From: Armigeres subalbatus
Lineage: Eukaryota; Arthropoda; Insecta; Diptera; Culicidae
Direction of reading: 5' to 3'
DNA length: 64,000 nt
Assembly: GCF_024139115.2 (NCBI RefSeq)
Contig: NW_026943225.1
Span: forward strand, 62,001-126,000
The position numbers and the translations under genes are program-made. The notes below the pieces were generated by a model. The model worked only from the letters and a program-made list of their open reading frames with translations, was not told the DNA's origin and ran no database searches. Shown here piece after piece: positions 43,851 to 53,640 of this stretch (position 1 is the first letter of the stretch; each line of letters begins with the position of its first letter).

Positions 43851-44135
43851 AATCATGAAGCGAGCAGGTCTTCATGATTTGAACAAAAATTGCCGGAGCA
43901 AGCAGGTCTCCGAGATTTGAATTGAATAAAAAAAAAAGCCGGAGCGAACAGGTCTCCGAGGTAGTAAAAATGCCGGAGCGAGCAGGTCTCCGAGGTTGGA
44001 TAAAAAAAAAGGAGCGAGCAGGTCTCCGAGGTTGAAAAAATGCCGGAGCGAGGTCTCCGAGGTTGAATAAAAAAATGCCGGAGCGAGCAGGCCTCGATAG
44101 TTTGAATGAATGTAGCCGGAGCGAGCAGGTCTCCG
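43851..44135 (+). repeat. array of ~8 hairpins with a constant loop
   Basis: Each ~35-bp unit carries CGGAG-CGAGCAGGT-CTCCG (for example 43974-43992 and 44117-44135). The first unit has a different, longer stem, AATCATGAAG/CTTCATGATT (43851-43879), around the same loop CGAGCAGGT. Spacers are A-rich. Constant loop with changed but still paired stem suggests an RNA structure. Confidence 0.82.
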
Positions 44136-45599
44136 CAGTGGAAATAACTTCTTGAGCGTGTAGGACCAGAAATCTAGAACAAAAAAGTTTTACGTGCAGG
44201 AATCCGAAAAAGGATCAAAAGTCAAAACCAAGGAAGAATCAGGTGGGAGGATTGACAAAACCGGTTCTAGGTTTAGATAATGATTGAATTTGGGTGATTG
44301 AATTTCAACTGTTTGAAGACGGATTTAAAATCGACAAAAAGATTGGTCAGTTTTGATTTTTTTAGTGAAACAGAATTTGAAGTTTCGGTTTACAAATTCG
44401 ATTGTATGTACTTGGAGTTTTCAAAGTTAGTATATTTTTAAGTAATATGTCAAAACCGAGGTCAAAGCATTACAACGAAAACTAGATTGCGTTTTGAGTT
44501 AGTAAGTAGTAATTGATATAGAAGATCGATTTTGGATATTGGATACAGATATGTTTTTGAAAATTGACTCGACAATTGATTCCGAGAACAGTATACGATT
44601 TTATTTTATATAAGATTCACTGAAATTAATTAGCTGAATTGGGTAATTGAATTGAGAGGCTGGAGTTAAAAATTAGATTGGCGTTTCGATTATAAAATTG
44701 GACTTGTTGAGGCATTTCAATAACAAGCAATTTCGATTTGGGAGTTTGTGTGGACATCAAATTCGAAGTTAGGTTCGAATATTAACTTTAAATGATAGAA
44801 TGATAGAAATGATAATTGAGGAATTAAATTGAGAATACTTAACTCGTCTAGGGTTTAAATGATAAAAAGTGGCATTTGAACAAATCATAGTGTTGTTAAA
44901 TAGAATGAAACAGCGGTGATTTGTTTCTGAAATGTTTTCGGAGTTTTAAAATAAGTCGTGATCAGCGAAATAGTATTTTTTCACAACGGTTCTTGTAAAT
45001 TGTAGACCTGTGAGAAGTTTCAATATTTAGAAATTCACATTGGAAAATTATATTGGATTTTGAATTTGTTGAGTTGCTGGAATGTTGAATTGGAAGGACG
45101 GAGCTCTAATTTATTATAAATGTAAAAATTAGCTTACGGAATGTATTTAAAATGAATTTCATTAGAATGAGAAACTAGATTTGAAAATAATTCAAAACTT
45201 TATAGAAACGGAACTGAGTGTTAGGATTTGGAGATAGAATTGTAGATTAAGAGTTGTGGCAATGGGAGCTTAAGGATAGATAATTTGATGAAAATTTAAT
45301 TTGAACATTGGAGTTGAAGCATAAGTTGTATTTTATTACAGGTATTGGAAATTGAATTTTAAGATTGGTTTTAAGATCAAGGCAATCGATATATGTTTTG
45401 GAGTGTTTGAATTTTGAAGTTGATTTTGATGAATAGTTCTAAGACGTAGTAGGGTTACTGCTCCTGGAAATAGCACCTAAACAAAGCAACGAAAACAAAT
45501 GATATTTTAATTATTCTAATGAATAATAACCAATGTGACTGTATAAGATAGAAGATGCTAGAACATGATAAATAAATGTAAAAGAGAAAGCAGAGATTG

Positions 45600-45670
45600 G
45601 AATGGTCCGGATTGAACCCACGACCTCTTGGTGCAGCAAAAGGGACAGCATGTACCAAGCGGGTTATCTT
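45600..45670 (-). mobile_element. tRNA-like segment (SINE head or tRNA relic)
   Basis: On the minus strand: box A-like TAACCCGCTTGGTA (45665-45652) and box B GGTTCAATCC (45618-45609), with a GTGGGTTCAATCC T-arm side. The stems are imperfect, so a functional tRNA gene is unlikely. It lies in the interior of the TRIM-like element near the 3' LTR. Confidence 0.5.
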
Positions 45671-45813
45671 TAAATAAGTCAAATGCTGATTACATTCTGA
45701 AAGATATTATTTTAATTTGAATCAATTTAAATGGAAATAGCAATCGCTTCTAAATAGATCCAAATGCTAAATTCGATTTTTGCAAAGTTTGAAGGAGTAC
45801 AGAAGAAGAAGGA

Positions 45814-46075
45814 TGTAGTATCCGGAGTTGACGTTGAATTTTTAGGATAATAATTGTAATGTATATATACGCACATGATTATTGAGTGACATAGTGCTTC
45901 AATATACCAGCGCGTCAATGCTGATGCGGGAGAGTGAGTGTTGGTGAGATCGCAGTATGCGAGATTGATTGTCGTCCGAAGTGACTCGTACCGTCAGTTT
46001 ATTGACGATTTTAGAGACGGAATGTCGTACCGCTATTCAATGGCGGATTCGTCCAACCAATACGGCTGGATGACA
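45814..46075 (+). repeat. 3' LTR of the TRIM-like element
   Basis: Near-identical to 43431-43691; preceded by the polypurine tract and followed by TAGAT. Confidence 0.88.
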
Positions 46076-46163
46076 TAGATTATAAAACTGGTTGCTAGGA
46101 AATAGATTGTTTGGAATGATGTTGCTAATCCAAAGATTGCTTAGATGCTTCAACATCCTCCTC

Positions 46164-46626
46164 AACATCATTAGATCGAATTCCAATAGCATATCGTAGA
46201 TGACTCCAAAGGCTTGGAGAAGATCTTCCATCTTATCTGTAGGACTGTAGCGTATAGTCGATACCAGCTCGCCAAATCCTTCAAAACAGTACTTTGTGTC
46301 GATGTGATCAGACTTCCTTCATGTTATGTCTGGCTACAGTGCGTTGCAGCTTTGGTTGTCTTCGTTGACTACCATCGGCAACGCTAGATGTTCACTCCAA
46401 ATCTTCAATTAATGACGTAGCCACTGCAGTTCTTCCAAGCATTCAGTTAGCGCAATGTATTCCGCTTCAGTGCTGGAAACACCCCAAGCATTGGAGGTGA
46501 TAAAGAACTTATTTCGCCACAATTTGCTTGTTCAGCTAAAAACTAACTTATTCAACTTAAATTGTTTGTTGGGACGTTCGTTTCCGCCTCCCCAGCCAAT
46601 AAGCCCCCACCGAACTTGAAAATGTA
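46164..46626 (-). pseudogene. Ty1/copia RNase H and C-terminal end
   Basis: Minus-strand frames include WGVSSTEAEYIALTE (about 46490-46450), the copia RNase H motif SSTEAEYxAL, then LQWLRH. Through frameshifts they continue to TDKMEDLLQAFG, corresponding to the ADILTKPLG end of copia Pol. A WGGGNER block near 46600 is the usual DADWxGxxNDRKST region. A MITE end (46527-46572) interrupts it. Coding is broken. The upstream part of the same domain lies at 52210-52310, on the far side of the Tc1-bounded segment. Confidence 0.75.
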
Positions 46627-46859
46627 CTACAGTGGGTCCAAAAAGTATCGTTAGCTGCTATGCTTTAGTAAAAAAACTTAGGCGTAAAGAAGTGAAATCA
46701 AAAACTTTCTTCTAAATTTGGTAGAAAATTTATCAAGACATGATTATTATTCAAAAGCAAATAGAAATTTCAATTACTTTGTCTGGTGTAGAGAAATCAA
46801 AGTCAATTTCGCTCGCTCAAGTATTCGTCTATTCAGAAAATAATCGAGTGAAACACGAA

Positions 46860-47479
46860 TATAATATTTTATTCGCATGTAGTTACAGCACACTCTAGTG
46901 ATGTCAGCAAATATTTTGTCAATATTCAATGACAGATCAAAATGTTTTTGTTTTGTTTGAACTTGGCGCGGAAAATAGAAGCACCAGGGTGGGAAAAGTA
47001 AAAAGATGAGTCCAAATGAAAAAAAACTTATTCTACGCCTGTATAATTAGGTAGTGCGCTAATTCTCCGTAGTAGGTAGTGCTTGGTTTTCAAATCTAAT
47101 TCATACGCCACCCCAACTACTTACTCTAACTAAGTTATATGTAACACGTATCTTAGAGTTCCTAGTTTTCATTGTGTACTAAAGCGCATTGAACAAATCA
47201 TAGTTTATTGAGAATCGGCAATCAAAATACCCTTCAAATTTTTCAAATTTGTCTTATGAAAATCTTGTTACGTCCATGAGAATTTTCATTCGTCCAGTCT
47301 AAAACTCGATGGATTGCTGTCAAATAAATCTGTGGTATTGGTATGCGATTTTTACAAGTACACCAAATTAGTTTTTATGCGGATCACCGTGTTAAATATA
47401 AAAAACATAAATTCACTTAATATTGGCCTGTTCTGAAAATAATATGTACATTGTGAAACATTGAATAGAATAAGTACGG
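46860..47479. other. interior without recognised features
   Basis: AT-rich interior between the left Tc1-type terminus and the satellite array. Confidence 0.4.
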
Positions 47480-48880
47480 AGGATGTTCGCGCCTATCCAA
47501 GAAATCATGAAGTGGAGGTCTTCAGATACACGCGAACCAATGACTACAGGCCTGTTTTGTAAATGTAATGTACCCATTGTAGTTCATATAACAAAATCGC
47601 GTATGAAAGACGTTCGCAACTATCCAAGAAATACGAAGTGAAGGCCTTCAGATCTACACGCGTAACCAATGATCTACAGGCTCGTTTTGTAAACGTAATA
47701 TACCCATTGTGTGTATATAACAGAATCTGCGTATGAAAGATCTTCACGGATATCCAAGAACTTGAAGTGAAGGCCTTCAGGTCTACACGCGTAACCAATG
47801 ATCTACAGGTGTTTTGTAAATGTAATGTACCCATTGTAGTCTATATAACAAAATCTGCGTATGGACGACGTTCGCAGTTATCTAAGAAATGGAAGTGAAG
47901 GCCTTCAGATCTACACGCGTAACCAATGATCCATAGCCTGTTTTGTAAACGTAATATACCCATTGTGGTACATATAACAGAATCTGCGTATCAAAGATCT
48001 TCACGGTTATCCAAGAAATATGAAGTGAAGGCCTTCAGATCTACACGCGTAACCAATGATCTACAGGCCTGTTTTGTAAATGTAGTACACCAGGTACATA
48101 TAACAGAATCTGCGTATGGAAGATCTTCGGTTAACCAAGCAATCCTCAAGTGAAGTCTTAGATCTACACGCGTAATCAATGATCTACAGGCCTGTTTGTA
48201 AATGTAATGTACCCATTGTAGTACAATATAACAGAATCTGCGTATGGAAGACGTTCGTATCCAAGAAATACCGGAAGTGAAGGCCTTCAGATTACACGCG
48301 TAACCAGATCTACAGGCCTATTTTGTTAATGTATGTGACCCATTTGTGTACATATAAAGAATCTGCGTATCGAAGACGTTCGCGGTTATCCAAGAAATAC
48401 CTGAAATGAAGGTCTTCAGATCTACACGCGTATCCAATTATCTACAGGCCTGTTTTGTAAATGTAATATACACCATGGTACATATGATAGAATCTGCGTA
48501 TGGAAGATCTTCACGTTATCCAAGAAATCCCTGAAGTGAAGGCCTTCAGGTCACACGCGTAACCAGATCTACAGGCTGTTTTTTAAATGTTATGTACCCA
48601 TTGTAGGACATATACAGAATCTGTATGGAAGACGTTTGCGGTTATCCAAGAAATACCTGAAGTGGAGGCCTTCAGATCTACATGCATAACCAATGATCTA
48701 CAAGATGGTTTTGTAAAGTAAGGTCCCTTTAATATGACTCATGGAGGTTTCACAGTAACAGAATCTGCGTATGAAATGCCGCGGATATCCAAGAAATATC
48801 GAAGTGGATCATTTCAGATCGACACGCGTAACCAAGATCTAAAGGCCTGTTTTGATATGATGTACCATATTTTGCCTTCT
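47480..48880 (+). repeat. ~128-bp satellite array, about 11 copies
   Basis: Units contain CTGTTTTGTAAATGTAATGT, ATCCAAGAAAT, GGCCTTCAGATCTACACGCG and CAATGATCTACAGG. Repeat starts are near 47551, 47686, 47812, 47939, 48070, 48191, 48321, 48451, 48577, 48708 and 48848. Copies differ mostly by small indels. Confidence 0.85.
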
Positions 48881-49429
48881 CGTACAACAAAGTTGTACCG
48901 AAAGGCTACATTTCACCCAAGAACGAACTTTTATAGAAGGCCCGAGACCCATATATATATACCAATCAACTCAGCTCAACGAACTGTATGCATGTGTGTG
49001 TATGTGTGCTAAAAGCTAAGAAAACATTAGGACATCTTTTCTTATAGTAATCCTAGCCGATTTTCTCGAAACAAGTTTTATTCGATAGAAGGCAAAGCCT
49101 TGTTGATCGCGTTTGAAAGTTATTAAGAAAATGGTACATTAAACCGAGCCATATGACATAAGGTTGGTGTTTTCACCAAATGCGAGAAAGGCAGTATTCG
49201 TGAACTAAGTTGGGTTTTTTTCTTTCAGGGCGTTCAACAATGATGTCACAGGTTTTAGGAGGGGAGCGGGTCTAAGATTTTGAGACACTGCATATACAAG
49301 GTATACAAAACGCGTGACAGATGGGGGAGGGGGTCTGGATATCTCAAAAAGTAGTACAAGACGTCATATTTGAATCATCCCTTTATTTGTGTGTTTTCAA
49401 GTTTAACATCAAGTTCAACACAAATGTAT
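48881..49429. repeat. interspersed repeat, copy 2, and spacer between inverted arrays
   Basis: 48950-49215 matches copy 1 at 38050-38365 (CAACTCAGCTCAACGAACTG to AAGTTGGGTTTTT). The remaining spacer is non-coding and carries a GGGAGGGGGTCTGGATAT stretch. Confidence 0.6.
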
Positions 49430-49985
49430 TCGAAGAGAGAAACCAATTTGAAATCGGAAAATTGATCTTCAGCTACGCGTAGATCAAATTGCCTTACTCC
49501 AGGATTTCTTGAATGACCAAGAACATATGCTGTGAGGACATTCTGTTATTCGACTACAGAGAGCATGTACCATATTTGAAACCGGAAAATTGATCATCAG
49601 CTACGCGTAGATCGAAAGCCCTTACTCCAGGGATTTCTTGGATGACCAAGAACATATGCAGTGAACGCATTCTGGTCTTTGTACCACAGAGCGCATTCAT
49701 ATTTGAAACAGGAAAATTGATTTTAAGTTACGCGTGTAGATCAAAAGCCCCTCTAGGGATTTCTTGGTTGACCAAGAACATATGCAGTGGAATTCTGTTC
49801 TTTGTACTACAGAGATCATGAACCATATTTGAAACAGAAAATTGATCTTCAGTTACACGTGTAGATCGAAAGGCCTTATCCAGGGATTTCTTGGATGACC
49901 AAGAACATATGCAGTGAACGCATTCTGTTCTTTGTACTACAGAGAGCATGTTCCATATTTGAAACCGAAAATTGATCATCTACCT
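49430..49985 (-). repeat. same ~128-bp satellite, inverted array, 4-5 copies
   Basis: Read on the minus strand the units carry ATCCAAGAAATCCCTGGAGT, GATCTACGCGTA and TGATGATC, matching the 47480-48880 unit. The shared peptide AFRSTRVT is encoded on plus in the left array and on minus here, confirming the inversion. Confidence 0.78.
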
Positions 49986-51099
49986 ATTCTTTCTCTGTAC
50001 CACAAGGAGCATGTACATACTTAAAACAGGACTGCAAATCTTTGGTCCTGAGCTCGCCATTTCTTGGTAACTGGACGACTTATCTGTGACTTATGCAGAA
50101 TAACTATCATTTCGGTCAATTTTGAAAGTCAAACCAAAGATTATTTTCGGTACCAGTTAACAAAAATTTCCTATTGCAATCCCATTTCGACCGCAAAAAT
50201 GGTTTCGATTGTTCCATTCAGTTAAATGCCTCAGTCTGTCAAACAACTAACACAAATGCTTAACATGTACGTGGGTAGTGCTGCCAACAGATTTCTGCTA
50301 TGAAATTATTTCTCCTGTTTCAAACTTTTAGAATAGTGAAAAATTTAGTGTGAATGACGAGTGTGTATGAAAATATTTATTTGGAAGACTTTTCTTTATT
50401 ACACTAGCGGAAAATAATTGAAAACCCACTTTTATTGACTGTATGATGATTATCAGATAAGATTATTTCAGTTCAAACGCCAGTTTGGCAACGCGTTTTT
50501 CGACTATAAACAAGGCGACGAAGAAAATAAATTTCAAACGCTCTAAAGTTTGAAAAACAGATCATTTGAACGCCTTCCGGCAGTTATTTTGCAATTATTA
50601 TTGACTTGAGCAATAAACATTGCTTTTATTTAGTGCGCAGTGAGAAATTTATGTGAAAAAGTGCGGTGAAAACTGTGAATTACGTTGATTTTGGTGAGGT
50701 GTTACGCGTCTTCTACATCAGTGAACGAACTGGATTTTCCTTCGTCGCACGGATAACGTAGGAAATTGTGCAAAAGTCAGAGCCGCAAAGTTAAATTCAA
50801 TCGTATTTCAAGTAAGTAGCACCGGAATGTAATTTAAATGAATGCAGATCGTAGTGTACACTTTTTCTATCTCGTCAGATGATTAGTTCAATATTTTAGT
50901 TTACGATTCGCAAGTATTTAGTGATTTAGAATTTGATATGACGAATGCTAGCGCCATGGACGAATTTGCGCATAACCCTAGTGCAAGTTGACTTATGACT
51001 TTACAAGAAATGTGGAGACCAAGGGTAGCAAGAATTCAACCATTTAATTGGTGATTGATCGCATCAGCGCACAATCTATCAAAACAAATAACAGAGTGG
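49986..51099. other. interior without recognised features
   Basis: Non-coding AT-rich sequence leading to the Tc1-type transposase remnant. Confidence 0.35.
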
Positions 51100-51930
51100 T
51101 CGTCAGCGATGGTAAACTGATAACGATGAGCGATTTATTGTACGGAAAATTAAAAAATCCTTGAAAACGAGTTTACCCATATAGGCAAGTGAGTTGAAGA
51201 GATGAAAGTGCTCAGATTCAACCAATACGAACAGAAATACCTGTGAAAAGTATGGGTATAATGGGCGAGTATCGGAAGAAAATTCAAGTGAGCCATCAAA
51301 TTATCAAAAACAGCTCGATTTCAGCTAAAATATTGTGGAACAAGGATGACTTTCGAATCAAGTCATGTTATCTGACGAAAGCAAGTACAGATATTTGGAT
51401 CAAATGACCGATGTATGGTATGGCGGAAAAGGAATATTGAGTGACAGCGCAGAATCTCTTTTGAGCAGTAAAGCATGGTGGGGGCTCGTCATAGTCTCTG
51501 AAGTGCTTGAGCGCAACGTGTGGGAAAATTTCACATTATTGAAGGAATTATCTATCACAAAATGTTCAACCGCATTTTGAAAGAAAATTTGAACGCCAGT
51601 GCTGAAAAATTTGGCTTACAGGGAACATACATCTTACGGGGTGATAATTACCTCAAACACACAGCCCAAAGTACTAAGCTGTAGCTACTCTATAATACCT
51701 CAATCAACTCAAAACGCCTCATCAGAGCACAGATATTAATCTAATTTAACTCCATTGGAAGGTTCTGGACGACAAACTTTTCGTTAAATTAGTGAAAGTC
51801 ATGTTTCCAACAACAACGAATTGAAATTAGTGTTGAAAGAAGAATGGAAGAATATTCCGTCCCCGTTACGGCTAATTTTTAGTTCCTAGCCACAAGAACT
51901 ACAGTCCGTCATAGATACACAGGGAATCCA
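51100..51930 (+). pseudogene. Tc1-like DD34E transposase, decayed
   Basis: Recognisable across several frames. An N-terminal DNA-binding part reads like RSGRxxxxxDxDERFIVRKIK (51100-51170). Then comes LSDESKYRYLDQ with the first catalytic Asp (51367-51400). A KFGLQGTYILRGDN block follows, with YLKHTAQSTK holding the second Asp (about 51615-51680). The final region DINLI, where Glu is expected (DINPIEHLW), has TAA in that position (about 51745). It ends with NELKLVLKEEWKNIPS (51815-51865). Stops and frameshifts throughout. It belongs to the IR/DR element bounding this segment. Confidence 0.8.
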
Positions 51931-52209
51931 AGGAAATATTGAATTCCATTATACAACTCTTGTTTTCGTTTCAAAAGCGCGCTAACCCGAATAGACGAAT
52001 ACTTTTTGAGCCCGTATTTAATGATTTGTTATGTTTTGTTACCTTTGCTTGTGTTATTGTTTTATTTTTCTGTTTTATTTTTAACAATAGAATTGATTAA
52101 TTTGCTTCACAATGTAATCGATAGTTTTATTTTTTGAACTTACTAGATTCTATCTTTGACATTTTCTAGAAAACACACAGCTAGACGAATACTTTTTGGA
52201 CCTACTGAT

Positions 52210-52310
52210 GTAGCCACCACCACCCAGGTGCAGCTCGTAATCTGCCGTACCTTTCAGGTAACGAAGCACCGCTTAGCTTCATTCCAACTGCCACCGTTGG
52301 TTTAGTACTT
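52210..52310 (-). pseudogene. Ty1/copia RNase H start
   Basis: The minus frame reads KGTADYELHLGGGG, matching the LRYLKGTxDYGL motif preceding copia RNase H. The continuation lies at 46626 and below, beyond the Tc1-bounded insertion. A MITE separates it from the RT at 52880. Confidence 0.65.
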
Positions 52311-52343
52311 GCCGCCGAGAATGAAAGTTGCTATAGAATGTTA

Positions 52344-52730
52344 TGGAACGTACACACGGTCAAGCAGTTTGACCATTATTGACTCCACCTCTCGTTTATT
52401 CAAACATCCATCAAGTTTTATCAACAGCGACACGAACAATCAATTTATTCGACCAACAATACACACGAACGACCGAAGCACCAAGTCGAGCACCAACCAT
52501 CAACATATGGGGTTTGTGCAACTTCACCAAATGCTCAAACATGTTCGGCGAACTTTGACTCCACCCTCGACAACTCAAACCAAAATCAAACGTTTTAATT
52601 TTTCCAACCGAGCCGCAATCGTCAAATGGTTGTTCGACAACTTCACACGTTCAAACAAAGCAGCAACCGAAGCGTTTTCTTGGGGCGGAGTCAATGTTCG
52701 TCCAACTGCTTGACTGGTGTGTACGTTGCA
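52344..52730. mobile_element. PIF/Harbinger-like MITE with TTA duplication
   Basis: A 387-bp element with ~43-bp imperfect inverted ends, TGGAACGTACACAC and GTGTGTACGTTGCA. TTA flanks both sides (52341-52343 and 52731-52733), the duplication of PIF/Harbinger elements. A 134-codon frame inside has no transposase motif. Confidence 0.82.
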
Positions 52731-52879
52731 TTAGGGCGTGTATTGATGCGATGTATAACAAAGCACCAACAAGACTTGTATTGTTGTTCATCTGTCAGTG
52801 GTTCACTATCCTCCTACTTTTTTGTAAGAATCCGCTTGCCATATGTACGTACACGAGACGTTGCACTTTTCCATGTTGA

Positions 52880-53640
52880 ACCTTGATAACGTCTTCAGAA
52901 CATAGGATCACTTAGAACATATCGATCAGCCAGCTGTCAAATTGAATTCCCAGGTTCTTACTTAAAACTGCTACTAGTTCCCGGTATTCTTGCTCCGTTG
53001 TGCATACAACAACGATATCGTCCACATAAATCAAAATGTACGTTACAAACCATCTAGGGTTACTGCTGCTGGACTTCATCTCATAGTCTGATATTGGTCC
53101 CGAAAACAAAGCAACGAAAAGGTATTTGATTTGTTTATTATTTTGTGATTTTTTCAGCAGTGAGATGCATGTTAAAAAGAAGGAACGAAATTGGTGCCGT
53201 ATTTCTTTGTTTCGCGATGAGATGAATATATGTACAGTGAGATTGAAAACGGAACAGTTCCCCTACAATGCGCAGTACAAACACGGATCAGCGATGATCC
53301 GGAAGCCATGTCATTCAGTGTGGCATCAATCCGTTAGTTACACACCCACGCTGATTGTTTGAGCCGCACAGACTCCTCTTCAACCAACACACCGTATTTG
53401 GATCGCCAGAGTACCCGGAGGCTGTTTCATAAAATCTCCTCCTTAGCACGCCATTCAGATACGCCGACTTAATGTCAATATGTTTGACAAGACTCGTCGC
53501 TTGCTCGCTATCGTCAGCACGGTACGGAGTGTGATTTGCTTTACAACCGAGCAAATACCTGATCGTAATCAGTCCCGCACTTTTGCCAAAAACCGTGCGA
53601 CCAATCTGGCCTTGTCGCATAATCTTCCCGGACGAGAAGA
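52880..53640 (-). pseudogene. Ty1/copia reverse transcriptase
   Basis: Minus-strand copia RT. A KARLVA block (about 53630) is followed by DYDQVFARL, VKHIDIKSAYLNGVL with the first catalytic Asp (about 53485-53440), QPPG and CWLKRSLCG blocks. After about 200 bp comes YILIYVDDIVVVC with the intact YVDD catalytic core (53040-53000), then EQEYRELVAVLSKNLGI. Stops and frameshifts are present, some within the middle segment. Protease and integrase of this element are absent; gypsy sequence begins directly upstream. Confidence 0.82.

Larger units (their letters stand above)
43431..46075 (+). mobile_element. non-coding LTR element (TRIM-like) with intact LTRs and TSD
   Basis: Two near-identical direct repeats of about 261 bp (43431-43691 and 45814-46075) start TGTAGTATCC and end in ...GACA. 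The left copy ends GGATACGACA, an imperfect inverse of its start. A 5-bp duplication TAGAT flanks the whole unit (43426-43430 and 46076-46080). A polypurine tract AGAAGAAGAAGGA (45801-45813) abuts the right LTR, fixing the orientation as plus. The 2.1-kb interior has no open frame with retroviral motifs but holds a hairpin array (43851-44135) and a tRNA-like segment. It must use proteins from another LTR element. Confidence 0.9.
43319..46155 (-). repeat. probable copia 3' LTR, split by a small LTR element
   Basis: On the minus strand the copia coding end is followed by a purine tract GAGGAGGA (46163-46156) and TGTTGAAGC at 46155. The second part, beyond the inserted element (43430-43319), contains an AATAAA signal and ends ...CCTCGAACA. 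Together these give an LTR of roughly 190 bp with TG...CA ends. No second LTR is available to confirm it, so this is inference. Confidence 0.45.
46630..52207. mobile_element. Tc1-type IR/DR-bounded segment inserted in copia
   Basis: Outer termini CAGTGGGTCCAAAAAGTAT (46630) and its complement ending CTACTG (52207) are inverted. A second transposase-site-like copy, TATTCGTCTATTC, lies about 190 bp inside each end (46815-46834 and 51989-52013). This symmetrical inverted/direct-repeat layout is known for Tc3- and Sleeping-Beauty-like elements. ATGTA occurs outside both ends (46622-46626 and 52208-52212), so the duplication is ambiguous against the expected TA. At 5.6 kb it is far longer than a normal Tc1 element because of satellite arrays and other insertions inside. 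Confidence 0.72.

Noticed and set aside
43851..44135. CRISPR array, suggested by regular short repeats
   Set aside because: Spacers are A-rich and low complexity, the repeat includes variable stems, and the context is an LTR element in a eukaryotic genome.
45600..45670. Functional tRNA gene on the minus strand
   Set aside because: Acceptor and anticodon stems are imperfect.
45814..46155. Reading the TRIM-like LTRs as the 3' LTR of the minus-strand copia element
   Set aside because: The polypurine tract AGAAGAAGAAGGA and the TAGAT duplication show an independent plus-strand insertion; copia has its own purine tract at 46156-46163.
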